From Bacillota bacterium (GTDB lineage: Bacteria; Bacillota; Clostridia; Christensenellales; SZUA-584), in the NCBI GenBank assembly GCA_023412005.1, contig JAEYOE010000010.1:1-64000 (forward strand): DNA of 64,000 nucleotides, written 5' to 3'. This document shows, one piece after another, positions 1 to 8,379 of this stretch. Made by a program: the position numbers and the translations under genes. The notes below the pieces were generated by a model. It was not told the DNA's origin. It worked only from the letters and a program-made list of their open reading frames with translations, and searched no databases. Every line of letters starts with the position of its first letter. The stretch's first letter is position 1.

Positions 1-325
1 CTCCGGGACAGGCTTGGAAGCCCAAGGGATAGGACGTATTCCTCTGCCTGATCAGAGTATACCACAAAGCGCTAGTGAAGAGCGCAAACGGAGGTTTCCG
101 TTGGGAACATTATATACGAGGGGTATAGGCGGGGCATTTAATATCGCATAATTTGCAGGAGGGTCAAGACCCTCCCCTACGATTCGGAAAAATTCCAAAA
201 GAGATACCTGTACCCCAAACGGGGCCAGCTGGAAAACCTGCCGGATGAAAATGCAATAATTTCGTGTCTGAAACGTTATAGGTTTATAAAGTAAGAAGGG
301 ACGACAACAGGAAAGGACGCGATGT
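1..325. other. Intergenic leader with repeat fragments, no convincing gene
   Basis: No reading frame here has a ribosome site and recognisable protein. The stretch contains one copy of an interspersed repeat (118-180) and a short inverted motif near 217-240 (ACCTGTACCCC followed by ACGGGG) that recurs around 1295 and 10700. The last 20 bases carry the ribosome site (GAAAGGA) of the oxidoreductase gene that starts at 326. Confidence 0.6.
118..180. repeat. Interspersed palindromic repeat, copy 1
   Basis: The element runs from GAGGGGTATAGGCG through TTTGCA to GGAGGGTCAAGACCCTCCCC, whose last part is a self-complementary hairpin. A diverged copy lies at 1292-1371 on the other side of the oxidoreductase gene, with the same order of blocks (GTAGGCG, GGCA, TTTGCA, GGAGGTTCATGACTCTCCCC). 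Confidence 0.7.
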
Positions 326-1276
326 ATGTACGATACCATGAAAGCGGTTGTATGCACCAAATTCGGAGGGCCTGACGTGTTCAAATTAACAGATGTGAAT
401 AAGCCGGCCCCAAGAGACAACGAAGTGATGATCAAAATTCACGCCACCACGGTGACAGGCAGCGATGTGATTTTAAGACGTATGGATTCGAAGAAGTACC
501 GGCTGATCATGCATTTACTGTTCGGCTTCACGAAACCGAGAAACCCGATGTTCGGCTTTATTCTGGCGGGCGAGATCGAATCGGCGGGGAAAAACGTTTG
601 CCTTTTTAAAAAGGGTGATCGTATCTTCGGTGCGACACTTCAGTCGAATTACAATCTGCGTACGGGCACATACGCGCAATTCAAATGCTTGCCGGAAGAC
701 GCAATGATATTGCCAATACCCACTGGTGCAACTTACGAAGAAGCCGCCGCCCTGCCTTATGGCTTTTCTCTGGCACTCAGTTTCCTCGATCAGGGAAATA
801 TTCAAGTGGCCAAAAATGTTTTGGTCTATGGAGCTTCGGGCTCAGTGGGAACAGCAGCCGTGCAACTCGCTAATTATTACGGTGCGAAGGTCACCGGCGT
901 CTGCAGCACCGCCAACGTAGACCTTGTCAAGTCACTCGGAGCCGACACAGTCATCGACTACACCAAAGAAGATGTTACCTACACCGCCCGGCAATACGAT
1001 CTGATATTTGATGCGGTACCCTATGGGATGAACGATAGGAAACAGCTTCGAGCGCGATGCGAAAAAATACTGGCCCCCGGCGGAAAATATATTTCGATAG
1101 ACGACAAAGCAAAACCTTTCAATAAGCAAACGTTCTCAGTTATAAAGGAATTATTCGAAGCCGGAAGAATAGTACCGGTTATCGGCAAAACATTCGGTCT
1201 GGAGCAGATTACCGAAGCCCACAGTTACGTGGAGAGTGGGCACAAACGGGGCAACGCGGTCATCATCGTGTCATAG
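326..1276 (+). CDS. NAD(P)-dependent medium-chain oxidoreductase, quinone-reductase type
   Basis: A 316-residue member of the zinc-independent MDR superfamily (quinone oxidoreductase branch). The N-terminal GroES-like half begins MKAVVCTKFGGPDVF. The Rossmann half carries VLVYGASGSVG (about 166-176), followed by the usual ...GADTVIDY segment near 205-212. Catalytic-zinc cysteine/histidine ligands are not evident, as expected for this branch. Reaction: NAD(P)H-linked reduction of an unknown carbonyl or quinone substrate in the cytoplasm. GAAAGGA lies 8-9 bases before ATG 326; an in-frame ATG at 338 gives the family-typical MKAVV start and is equally possible. The gene is monocistronic and lies between two copies of a palindromic repeat. 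Confidence 0.85.
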   Translation: MYDTMKAVVCTKFGGPDVFKLTDVNKPAPRDNEVMIKIHATTVTGSDVILRRMDSKKYRLIMHLLFGFTKPRNPMFGFILAGEIESAGKNVCLFKKGDRIFGATLQSNYNLRTGTYAQFKCLPEDAMILPIPTGATYEEAAALPYGFSLALSFLDQGNIQVAKNVLVYGASGSVGTAAVQLANYYGAKVTGVCSTANVDLVKSLGADTVIDYTKEDVTYTARQYDLIFDAVPYGMNDRKQLRARCEKILAPGGKYISIDDKAKPFNKQTFSVIKELFEAGRIVPVIGKTFGLEQITEAHSYVESGHKRGNAVIIVS

Positions 1277-1291
1277 ACTATGTAAAAATAG

Positions 1292-1371
1292 AGATGCCTG
1301 TATCCCGAAGGGATGTAGGCGTGGCACGCCATTTTGCAAAATATCACTGGAGGTTCATGACTCTCCCCTAC
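1292..1371. repeat. Interspersed palindromic repeat, copy 2
   Basis: Begins GAGATGCCTGTATCCCGAAG and ends with GGAGGTTCATGACTCTCCCC followed by TAC. It matches the block order of the copy at 118-180, and its front end resembles the GATACCTGTACCCC motif at 217-240. It immediately follows the stop codon of the oxidoreductase gene. Confidence 0.65.
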
Positions 1372-1383
1372 AAATCGCAAAAT

Positions 1384-1416
1384 CAAAAAAGCAAGTGAGC
1401 GTTTAAACTCACTTGC
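1384..1416 (-). terminator. Rho-independent terminator of the peptidoglycan-binding protein gene
   Basis: Perfect 9-bp stem GCAAGTGAG / CTCACTTGC (1391-1399 with 1408-1416). On the minus strand it is followed by TTTTTTGATT. It sits about 15 bases beyond the end of the gene at 1432-2337. Confidence 0.85.
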
Positions 1417-1431
1417 CTTTGGCTTTATTGC

Positions 1432-2337
1432 TTATTGTTGATACTGAAGCTCGCCTTCCTTTTTGCCCGCGGCAATCAGAACCATTTTGTAATGCTCCTT
1501 ATCAACAAACCCGAGCACGTCCGACGTGCTGCCCATAAAATACAGGCACACATGCCCTTTCATGGTATTGGCCTCAATCGTATCAGTGCCGTCCGGATGC
1601 CCAAACAGCGATGCCGCATACGTAGAAGTTCCCACAGTCACGACCACGGCACGTTTCTCCCATGTGGGCTCCACATCCGCCTTAACACCGAAGCACTCAA
1701 GAAAAGCGGTATATGCCGCCGCATCCGTCACTTCCACATCCGCATGGCCTGTGCCTCCCGAGCGCGTCACGGTAAACGATTTGCCTGTGTTGTAATCGGT
1801 CACGGTCGCCGTCCCCCCCACGGGGAACGCCGCGTCCACCTCGGTTGCCCAGTCCGCAAGCGTGCCGGGTGCCGTGGTGCCGTTGTATTCACCGATGCCG
1901 TAATAAACGGGAACAGAAGCACTTAAGGGCTTGCGAACCACGTCGGAGGTGAACAGCTTGTCATACGACATCTGGCCGATCTGGCCATCGGTATCAAGGC
2001 CGTTATTCTGCTGGAATTTAATCACGGCATCCTGCGTTAAACCAAAGTACTGACCGGTTGGCCGATAGTTTAAGTACCCCAAATCTCTTAAGCGCATCTG
2101 CACCTTGAATACTCTGGTGCCCGAGCTTTCCAGCTTAATCACTTCAAAAGTGCCCGTTGAATCCTGCGGCACTGCATCGTCCGGCATCGGATCTTGCGTG
2201 GCTGGTGGTGTCTCAGAGGTCTGCGGCGTCTGAGAGGCAGACGGCGTGGCCGACGGGTCGGGTGCTCCCAAAGAGACCGGAACCGACAGTGTGAAAACAA
2301 GGGCCATCACCAATATGATAAACAATGCTTTCTTCAT
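1432..2337 (-). CDS. Secreted peptidoglycan-binding-domain protein
   Basis: A 301-residue exported protein. It has a signal peptide (MKKALFIILVMALVFTLSV...) with probable cleavage near residue 24, then a Ser/Thr/Pro-rich linker (about 25-62). A PG_binding_1 domain follows (about 65-128; LRDLGYLNYRPTGQYFG and AVIKFQQNNGLDTDGQIG). The C-terminal domain (about 145-301) contains GTGHADVEV, a conserved Trp-Lys-Arg segment and AASLFGHPDGTDTI. I know this last arrangement only as an unnamed domain of clostridial wall proteins. Likely role: binding cell wall peptidoglycan outside the membrane; no catalytic residues can be assigned. Monocistronic, with its own terminator. Confidence 0.75.
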   Translation of the reverse strand: MKKALFIILVMALVFTLSVPVSLGAPDPSATPSASQTPQTSETPPATQDPMPDDAVPQDSTGTFEVIKLESSGTRVFKVQMRLRDLGYLNYRPTGQYFGLTQDAVIKFQQNNGLDTDGQIGQMSYDKLFTSDVVRKPLSASVPVYYGIGEYNGTTAPGTLADWATEVDAAFPVGGTATVTDYNTGKSFTVTRSGGTGHADVEVTDAAAYTAFLECFGVKADVEPTWEKRAVVVTVGTSTYAASLFGHPDGTDTIEANTMKGHVCLYFMGSTSDVLGFVDKEHYKMVLIAAGKKEGELQYQQ

Positions 2338-2432
2338 TTTCGTACTCTCCTCAAATTGGCCTACTCATGCAATGCAAGCAAGCATGCTTTTACATATGCT
2401 ATATTATCACAGTTTTTCAGGTCTGTACACCC

Positions 2433-3857
2433 TCAACCATTTTGTTCGTCGAGCCGCTGGAGCTGCTCAAACCCGCCCTCAAAGGTTTGTGCGCGCCCGC
2501 CTGAAAGGCTGACAATTCTGTCGGCCACGGCAGTTAGAAAGAACCGATCATGAGACACAAACAGCACCGCTCCCGGATAAGCTTGCAGCACTGATTCAAA
2601 CGCGGCGCGCGATTCGGCATCTAAAAAGTTGGTCGGCTCGTCGAGCACCAGCAGATGAAAGCCCGAGAGTATGATCTTGGCGAGCGCGAGCTTTAAACGT
2701 TCACCGCCGCTGAGTGTGGCGGCTTTTTGATGCATCGCATCACGCCGAAATAGCAGACGCGCGAGTATTGTGCGCACGAATTGCTCATCGTAAGCGGCAC
2801 CGTCCATCGCGTTTTCGAGCACGCCTTTTTGTAAATCGAGCGTGCTTAAATCTTGCTTGAAATAGCCGATACGCAGGTGCGCGCACGTTTGTATACCCTG
2901 TGCGCGGGCCGCGATAAGTTCGAGCAGCGTGGTTTTGCCCGCACCGTTGGCCCCCACAATCGCCGTCTTTTTGCCGCTAGGAACCATCATACGGCAATCA
3001 TTCAGCACCATCCTGTCTCCATAGCTTTTCGATACGCCTTGCACATCAATCAGCACGGGGCTGTGAATGGCCGTGACGCGCAGGTCAAACGCTATCGGCT
3101 TATCCTGCCATGGCTTATCGGACTTTTCGAGGTGCTCAAGGCGCGACCGGGCCGCTTTGGCCGCGCGATCCAGTTTGGCCTTCTGGCTTTGGCCGCCCAT
3201 TTTGTGCAGCCGCGCTTCCGAGTTGCCCATGCGCCTCGGTGCTTTTTTCACATTTGCCGACTGCCTCGCTTTCTCTTTTGCCACCTTCTTCAAGCGGTCT
3301 GCTTCGTGCGTATAGGCTTCATACCGCGCTTCTTGTGCCGCTTTTTCCAGCTGCTTTTGGGCGAGATAATCATCGTAGCCGCAGCCGTACAGTGTGCAGA
3401 CGCCGTTTTCCATCTCAAGCACCTTCGTGCAAACGTTTTGCAGCAACACGCGGTCGTGAGAGACAAGCAGCAACGCCCCGTCAAACGCAAGCAGTGCCGC
3501 TTCAAGCCGTTTGATGCTTTCCATGTCAAGGTTGGTTATCGGCTCATCGGCAATCAGCAGGTCCGGGTTTTGCTCAAACGCGTGCGCAATCAATGCGGAC
3601 GTTTTTTCGCCGCCGCTGCGCGCAGCCGCATCCTCCGGCGTGCCGAACTGCGCGATGATGCCGAGCTTGCCGCGTACCGAAACGCGCCCGACATCCGGCT
3701 CCACCTCTCCCGTGATCAGCTTCAGCAAGGTGGTTTTACCCGCGCCGTTTTTGCCCACCACCGCCAGCTTATCTCCATGATACAGCGCCAGCCTTTTTAT
3801 TGACACCACGGTTCTGGCTCCGTAGCTTTTTTCTAAATTATTGATTTCCAGTAACAA
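2433..3857 (-). CDS. ABC-F family ATPase, likely antibiotic ribosome-protection protein
   Basis: A soluble 474-residue protein with two ABC ATPase domains and no membrane segments. Domain 1 has Walker A GKNGAGKTT (35-43), signature SGGEK (81-85) and Walker B LLIADEP (100-106). A basic coiled-coil linker spans about 165-265. Domain 2 has Walker A GANGAGKTT (302-310), signature LSGGE (382-386) and Walker B LLVLDEPTN (402-410). Length and the short linker fit the Vga/Lsa/Msr-type ABC-F proteins, which remove drugs from the ribosomal peptidyl-transferase centre. The start codon is TTG 3857, with GGAG nine bases upstream. An inducible leader upstream (3858-4106) supports a resistance role. The drug specificity cannot be read from sequence. 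A housekeeping ABC-F factor is the alternative. Confidence 0.85.
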   Translation of the reverse strand: MLLEINNLEKSYGARTVVSIKRLALYHGDKLAVVGKNGAGKTTLLKLITGEVEPDVGRVSVRGKLGIIAQFGTPEDAAARSGGEKTSALIAHAFEQNPDLLIADEPITNLDMESIKRLEAALLAFDGALLLVSHDRVLLQNVCTKVLEMENGVCTLYGCGYDDYLAQKQLEKAAQEARYEAYTHEADRLKKVAKEKARQSANVKKAPRRMGNSEARLHKMGGQSQKAKLDRAAKAARSRLEHLEKSDKPWQDKPIAFDLRVTAIHSPVLIDVQGVSKSYGDRMVLNDCRMMVPSGKKTAIVGANGAGKTTLLELIAARAQGIQTCAHLRIGYFKQDLSTLDLQKGVLENAMDGAAYDEQFVRTILARLLFRRDAMHQKAATLSGGERLKLALAKIILSGFHLLVLDEPTNFLDAESRAAFESVLQAYPGAVLFVSHDRFFLTAVADRIVSLSGGRAQTFEGGFEQLQRLDEQNG

Positions 3858-3861
3858 AAAA

Positions 3862-3981
3862 ATCCACTCCTTTTCCGGAGAGGATTACTGATAAATAAGC
3901 CTAAGCGCACCCGAAATACCGCGCTCAATTGCACAATAAAAGGCACTCAGACCGAATGAATAAAAACATACAGTAATCCTC
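3862..3981 (-). promoter_or_regulatory. Translational attenuator of the ABC-F gene
   Basis: Read on the minus strand, the leader-peptide ribosome site GAGGATTACTG (3981-3971) is perfectly complementary to CAGTAATCCTC (3890-3880). The overlapping segment ATCCTCTCC (3885-3877) pairs at 8 of 9 positions with GGAGTGGAT (3870-3862), which contains the ABC-F ribosome site. The two pairings exclude each other. The inference is that a ribosome stalled on the leader peptide alters the fold and sets the ABC-F ribosome site free, as in erm-, cat- and vga-type attenuators. Confidence 0.75.
3925..3969 (-). CDS. Leader peptide upstream of the ABC-F gene (14 residues)
   Basis: A short frame encoding MFLFIRSECLLLCN, with GAGG eight bases before its ATG. 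It lies between the promoter at 4078-4106 and the ABC-F start at 3857. Its ribosome site is one arm of the attenuator stem. It is hydrophobic with a central Arg/Ser/Glu, plausible for a drug-dependent stalling peptide. No homologue is recognised. Confidence 0.65.
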   Translation of the reverse strand: MFLFIRSECLLLCN

Positions 3982-4386
3982 AAACATTTGTATGGCTGTT
4001 CAGCCGTTTAAAATTGTTTATCGGTTACTGCATCTTCATTCGTGCCTGCTGCCTCCTGTTAATCACTTAATAATGATATTTTACCAGCCAGCAGTGCCGC
4101 TGTCAACTCATCGGCATCATGGCTGCATCTGCTCAAAAGTATGAGATCCGTATGATTATCTTGCGGATCAAGATGAGAAAGAAGCGACGCTCGAACCATT
4201 GAGTATGAGCACATCATGCCATCCTGATAAGTATAATGCACGCCATGATAGACTCAAGACCATCTAATAGCTTCTGCCTTTGGTTTTCGTAGAGTTTGTT
4301 CTAAGACTTATATTGATATGTATCCATACGTATAAGCGACATTGATATTAGATTGTATGCATCGGCAACATGCCAATTGATCGCAT
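3970..4386. other. Intergenic region holding the ABC-F promoter and 5' leader
   Basis: Between the leader peptide and the LigD-polymerase gene I see the ABC-F promoter, a perfect 12-bp palindrome (GGCTGTTCAGCC, 3994-4005) and an AGGAGG followed by a four-codon frame near 4030-4055. A 60-codon minus-strand frame (4059-4241) overlaps the promoter and is not convincing. Nothing else is recognised. Confidence 0.5.
4078..4106 (-). promoter_or_regulatory. Sigma-A promoter of the ABC-F leader
   Basis: TTGACA (4106-4101), a 17-bp spacer and TAAAAT (4083-4078) on the minus strand. Transcription would begin near 4071 and give a leader of about 210 bases before the ABC-F start codon. Confidence 0.75.
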
Positions 4387-5271
4387 TCATACCGGCCTTG
4401 CGAGTATCTCTTCCAAAACAGTTATGCGTTTGCCCTCTTTAAGAATAGGCGCGAATAAATCACCCAAGGTTTGCAGCCGCTGCGCGGCATTGCGCAGCGT
4501 AAAGTCGCACGGCTTCACGCCGTTTCTCAGTTCGTCCCAAGTCACCGGCATCGAAACCGCACCGCATGGCACCGCGCGCGGCGAATACACGCTGATGATG
4601 CTTTTACCGTGCCCCATCTGCAGATAATCAAAATAAAGCTTACGCCCCCGGTTCTTGACAAGGCGCTCAATCGTGACGGTATCCGGGTGCTTGGCCGCGA
4701 AATATTTCCCGAAAAACAGATTGATTTTACGCCCTTCCTCAAACGTCATGTGCCGCGTCGGGATATGAATCTGCAGCCCGGACGCACCCGACGTTTTGGC
4801 GTAGCAGGGTACGCCAAGCTGGGTAAGCGTCTCATGCACCGAAATCGCGCACGCCGTCACCTCCTCAAATGTTTGCCCTTCGGACGGATCAAGATCGAAA
4901 ACAAGCGCGGTGAGATATCCGTCCGGCGCGCAAAATGGCACATGAAACTCCAGCGCCGCCGAATTGCCGAGCCAGACCAGTGTTTTTAAGCTGTCGAGGT
5001 TAACAAATTCCTCGCCCGAGTCGTCCTTTGTGATGCTGACCCAATCAGGCATGCCTTTGGGCGGCCTCTTCTGATAGAAGAACTCACGGCCCACGCCGTG
5101 CGGGTAGCGCAGCACAGTTAACGGCTGCCCGCTTGTGTGCGGCAGCAGATACGGCGCAAGCGTCACAAGCGCGTTCACGTATGCGCCCTTGGTCATGCCG
5201 ATATCCGGAAACAGTATTTTATCCGGGTTCGTCATCACGACATCGCTGCCTTGTACGGTTAATGTGCTCAC
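4387..5271 (-). CDS. ligD: LigD-type DNA polymerase/primase domain protein (NHEJ)
   Basis: A 294-residue stand-alone polymerase domain of the LigD family (archaeo-eukaryotic primase fold). It adds nucleotides or fills gaps at broken DNA ends during non-homologous end joining. Visible hallmarks are YPHGVGREFFYQKR (56-69), the family segment LVWLGNSAALEFHVPF (98-113), the metal-binding DLD of VFDLDPSEG (124-132) and SGASGLQIHIP (about 172-182). In many bacteria this domain is fused to the ligase; here it is separate. Its ATG overlaps the 3' end of the ligase gene by 4 bases, showing translational coupling. It is the last gene of a Ku-ligase-polymerase operon. Confidence 0.93.
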   Translation of the reverse strand: MSTLTVQGSDVVMTNPDKILFPDIGMTKGAYVNALVTLAPYLLPHTSGQPLTVLRYPHGVGREFFYQKRPPKGMPDWVSITKDDSGEEFVNLDSLKTLVWLGNSAALEFHVPFCAPDGYLTALVFDLDPSEGQTFEEVTACAISVHETLTQLGVPCYAKTSGASGLQIHIPTRHMTFEEGRKINLFFGKYFAAKHPDTVTIERLVKNRGRKLYFDYLQMGHGKSIISVYSPRAVPCGAVSMPVTWDELRNGVKPCDFTLRNAAQRLQTLGDLFAPILKEGKRITVLEEILARPV

Positions 5272-6161
5272 AACACAATCTCCTCTCCCGTTGCTTCACT
5301 CGGTGCTTTATCGCCAAACCCGAGCATCACGGGGTGGCGCAGCGTCATGGTGGGTGTCCACTCGGCAAACCGCACCCAGCAGGTCAGGCGCGGCTCAAGG
5401 CTGAAATCGTCTTTGCTGATCGGTTTGCCCTCACGCCGCGCATAGTCGGCAATGATGCGCAAATCATTTTGCGAAAGGCCTGTGCCCACATGTCCCGCAG
5501 GAATCAACTCACCTTCACGATAAATACCGAGCATCAACGAAGCCGGCTGCCCCTCATTAAAATGCACACCAGTCACGGCACACAGTATTTTTCGTGCCGT
5601 TTTCGTTTTGTACCAATCGCCGTGGCTTTTTCCTGCGGTATACAGGCTGCCTTTGCGCTTGGAGACGATTCCTTCCATGTTCTTTTGCTTCATGAGCGCG
5701 AACAACGCCTCTCCGTCGTTAAAGCTGTCGGCCAGCGCCATAGCCGCGCTGCCCGAAAACCGTTGCTTCAAAAGCATCTGCCGCTGCTCAATCGGCTCAC
5801 GTCGAAGATCGCGCCCATCCAGCATGATCAGATCGAACACGACGTAACGCACCGGATATCTGGACACGACAGAGCGCTTGTGCACCCGGCTGCGCTTAAG
5901 CACATGATAAAACGACGGTTTGCCGTCCACAAACACAATAATTTCTCCGTCCAGCACGGCTTGCTTCGCGTCCATGTGCTTGGCGAGCGCCGAAAGCTCG
6001 GGGTATGCATCAGTGGCATCACGCCCGTTCTTTGAATACACTGCGACCTGCCCGTCTTGTATTGTCGATATGCCGCGGATGCCGTCCCATTTGATCTGAT
6101 GAATAAAATCTCCCTCCATCACGCTCGGCAGCGAGATGGGTTCCATCACCGTGATGTCCAT
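5268..6161 (-). CDS. ligD: ATP-dependent DNA ligase, LigD ligase domain (NHEJ)
   Basis: A 297-residue ATP-dependent ligase that seals breaks bridged by Ku. The nucleotidyl-lysine motif is KWDGIR, with Lys24 as the AMP-accepting residue. VLDGEIIVF (about 91-99) supplies the motif III acid. EGIVSKRKGSLY and WYKTKT match motifs IV-V. The C-terminal third fits the OB-fold. Size equals the ligase domain of fused LigD proteins, so this is a split LigD rather than a truncated gene. It starts directly after the Ku stop codon and overlaps the polymerase gene by 4 bases. Confidence 0.93.
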   Translation of the reverse strand: MDITVMEPISLPSVMEGDFIHQIKWDGIRGISTIQDGQVAVYSKNGRDATDAYPELSALAKHMDAKQAVLDGEIIVFVDGKPSFYHVLKRSRVHKRSVVSRYPVRYVVFDLIMLDGRDLRREPIEQRQMLLKQRFSGSAAMALADSFNDGEALFALMKQKNMEGIVSKRKGSLYTAGKSHGDWYKTKTARKILCAVTGVHFNEGQPASLMLGIYREGELIPAGHVGTGLSQNDLRIIADYARREGKPISKDDFSLEPRLTCWVRFAEWTPTMTLRHPVMLGFGDKAPSEATGEEIVL

Positions 6162-6974
6162 TTACTTGGCTTTGCGCTTTGCAGGCGCTTTTTTCATCGC
6201 TTTTTCCGTCTGCTCGACGCTTCGCTTGAGCGCTTCCATCAGATCGATCACGTTGGTTTCGGGCGCGTTTGGCTGCGACACCACCTGTTTGCCAGCGATT
6301 TTTGCTTCAATCACTTTCTTTAGCGATTCGCGGTATTCGTCGGTGTATTTAGACGGATCAAATGCCGCCGTTAAGTTTCCGATCAGCTTTTCGGCAATGT
6401 CCATCTCCTTGGCGTCAACATCCTTTTGTTTGGGTAGCGACGGCACCTCGCTGACCGGGCGAATCTCGTCCGGGTAAAAAATTGTCTCCAGCACGAGCGC
6501 CTCGCCGTAAACGCGCAGTACACACAGCGTTTGCTTGTCGCGCATCGTCACGCGCGCCACCGCAATACGCCCCGAGCGGTTCATCGCCTCACGCAGCAGA
6601 TTGTACGCTTTGTCGCCCATCTCGGGCTGCGGCGCAAGATAATACGTTTTATCGAAGTAGATCGGGTCGATCTCGCGCAGATCCACAAAGTCCACAATCT
6701 CGATGGAGCGCGCCTGTACCTCAGCCTTGGCCGATTCGATATCCTCGTCTGAAACGATGACGAACTTACCGGGTTCATACTCAAAGCCCTTGACGATATC
6801 GTCCGGGCCTACTTCCTCGTTGCAGTTCGGGCAAACCTTTTTGTATTTAATGGGCGTGTGGCATTTTTTATGAATCGAGCGGAATCGGATGTCCTTTTCT
6901 TCCGTCGCGGCGAACATTTTGATTGGGATGCTCACCAGCCCAAAGCTGATGGTGCCCTTAAACATCGCATGCAT
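6162..6974 (-). CDS. ku: Ku homodimeric DNA-end-binding protein
   Basis: A 270-residue bacterial Ku. It forms a ring on double-strand DNA ends and recruits LigD. The typical start is present (MFKGTISFGLVSIPIKMF), as is HKKCHTPIKYKKVCPNC with its Cys-x2-Cys pair, the central YYLAPQPEMG segment and a Lys-rich tail (KKAPAKRKAK). GGAGG lies seven bases before ATG 6974; a start at Met4 is possible. It is the first gene of the NHEJ operon, which is complete. NHEJ in spore formers usually protects germinating or stationary cells. No clear sigma-A promoter is seen in the 220 bases upstream. Confidence 0.95.
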   Translation of the reverse strand: MHAMFKGTISFGLVSIPIKMFAATEEKDIRFRSIHKKCHTPIKYKKVCPNCNEEVGPDDIVKGFEYEPGKFVIVSDEDIESAKAEVQARSIEIVDFVDLREIDPIYFDKTYYLAPQPEMGDKAYNLLREAMNRSGRIAVARVTMRDKQTLCVLRVYGEALVLETIFYPDEIRPVSEVPSLPKQKDVDAKEMDIAEKLIGNLTAAFDPSKYTDEYRESLKKVIEAKIAGKQVVSQPNAPETNVIDLMEALKRSVEQTEKAMKKAPAKRKAK

Positions 6975-7097
6975 GGCATAGCCTCCACGTGTTGATGTGA
7001 TTAATGTGTCCTGATTATGCCGTGAATATAATTGATATCAAACAAAAATGAAGCTGAGATGTTCTTTGATCAATAAATCGGTTCTTCCGCTGTACAA

Positions 7098-7139
7098 AAG
7101 TAAAAGCTCCCGTCAGTTCCTTTTACCGACAGGAGCTTT
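7098..7139. terminator. Bidirectional Rho-independent terminator after the ABC exporter operon
   Basis: Long stem AAAGCTCC-CGTC / GAC-AGGAGCTTT around a purine/pyrimidine loop, with a T-rich tail on the minus strand (CTTTTACTTTTG). It ends the transporter operon (7195-9170). Confidence 0.8.
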
Positions 7140-7194
7140 GTCACCTTATTCGGCAGGCCCCGCCTGCACTCAATGTTGCAAAGTAATACTTCGA

Positions 7195-8379
7195 TCAAAT
7201 TGAGAACATCACTTTTTCACTGTTGAACATACGCGTCAGCACATACATCAGCACACCGGATACAGCCAGATTCGCCGCCATGGTGATGACGATATTGATC
7301 GGATCATAACCAAACGAGAAAATACCGACCATAGACTGAACGCTGTTGTACATCGGCACGAGATACCATGCTCTTTCAGCGGCAGCGCCATTGCCGAACA
7401 TGGCCGATACCCCAATCAGCATCACAATGATCATAAACGGCGTCACCGAGGTGGCCGCCTCTTTCACCGTTTTGGAAAAAGCGGAGATCACGGATATCAG
7501 CGAAATAAACAACAGTATTGTTGAAAGAATCACCAATAATAGCAGCGCATAATCGGCAACGGAGTACACCGACGCGTTCATCGTTTCCGCACCGATTCCG
7601 GCGAGCTTCGGCAGCGAGATCATCGTCCCCAAAAAGCTCGATAAACCGCTCAGCAAAGCGAGAACGCTCAGGCTGATGATTTTTCCGATCGCCAGTTCGC
7701 TTCTCTTAATGGGCGTAACCAGCAGTGTGGCGATGGTGCCCCTTTCCTTTTCGCCCGCTATCGATTCGGGTGCAATGCCCATGCATCCGCTGAACATGAA
7801 AATCATCATCAGCATCGGCAGCATCATCGAGAAGAACTCGCCTGTCACGTCTTTATCAGAAGCGAGATCATATTTGGTCTCTGAGTTGTTCACATCAAAC
7901 TTGTTGGCCAAACGGGACTCATAGCCATCGAGATAATCTAAAATAAGTGAATAGGCATTGGCGGATTCTGTGGAGGTCGTATTGTAATAGACATCGACAT
8001 TAGCCGGTTTTTGTGACGACTTTGCAGCGTCATAGCTGCTCACAGCCGCATCGAAATCGCCGGGGAATATGACGAGCATATCCGCGTTCTTATTGGTGAT
8101 TTGCGTTTTCACCGCATCGAAATCTTTTTCGTCGGTCTGCGTGATATCAAAATTCAACGCATTGATATCGTCTTTGATGGATTCGGGCATGTTGCTGACA
8201 TAAACTTTGTAAACATACGTTTCATCGACCGATACAAACGACTTGATCGCGTCGCCCATAATGGAGTACATCAAAAATATCATCAGGCCGGGCAAAAGCA
8301 GCGTAGTGAAAACCATCCTTTTATCGCCAAAGAATTTAGAAAATTCTTTTTTCATTATCGTTAGTATGTTGCTTTTCAT
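7195..8379 (-). CDS. ABC-2 type exporter permease (NatB-like)
   Basis: A 394-residue membrane subunit of an ABC exporter. It has one N-terminal membrane segment (about 22-42, FTTLLLPGLMIFLMYSIMG), a large extracytoplasmic domain (about 45-190), then five or so clustered segments (about 190-385) including MMLPMLMMIFMFSGCMGI. The motif PESIAGEKERGTIATLLVTPIKR (its core is ERGTIATLL) is the typical ABC-2 permease coupling helix after the second segment. The pairing with the ATPase and this layout match the NatAB (sodium or peptide) exporters. The substrate is unknown. Its start overlaps the ATPase gene by 4 bases. Confidence 0.85.
   Translation of the reverse strand: MKSNILTIMKKEFSKFFGDKRMVFTTLLLPGLMIFLMYSIMGDAIKSFVSVDETYVYKVYVSNMPESIKDDINALNFDITQTDEKDFDAVKTQITNKNADMLVIFPGDFDAAVSSYDAAKSSQKPANVDVYYNTTSTESANAYSLILDYLDGYESRLANKFDVNNSETKYDLASDKDVTGEFFSMMLPMLMMIFMFSGCMGIAPESIAGEKERGTIATLLVTPIKRSELAIGKIISLSVLALLSGLSSFLGTMISLPKLAGIGAETMNASVYSVADYALLLLVILSTILLFISLISVISAFSKTVKEAATSVTPFMIIVMLIGVSAMFGNGAAAERAWYLVPMYNSVQSMVGIFSFGYDPINIVITMAANLAVSGVLMYVLTRMFNSEKVMFSI

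Noticed and set aside
52..435. A 127-codon minus-strand frame at the left edge
   Set aside because: It runs through the dispersed repeat and antisense to the start of the oxidoreductase gene; no ribosome site or family pattern.
4059..4241. A 60-codon minus-strand frame before the ABC-F leader
   Set aside because: It has no ribosome site, no recognisable protein pattern, and the consensus promoter of the ABC-F leader lies inside its 3' end.
6985..7060. Forespore SigG promoter for the Ku operon
   Set aside because: TGATA with CATAATC at 16 bp is only a partial match to the expected CATNNTA element, so it was not annotated.
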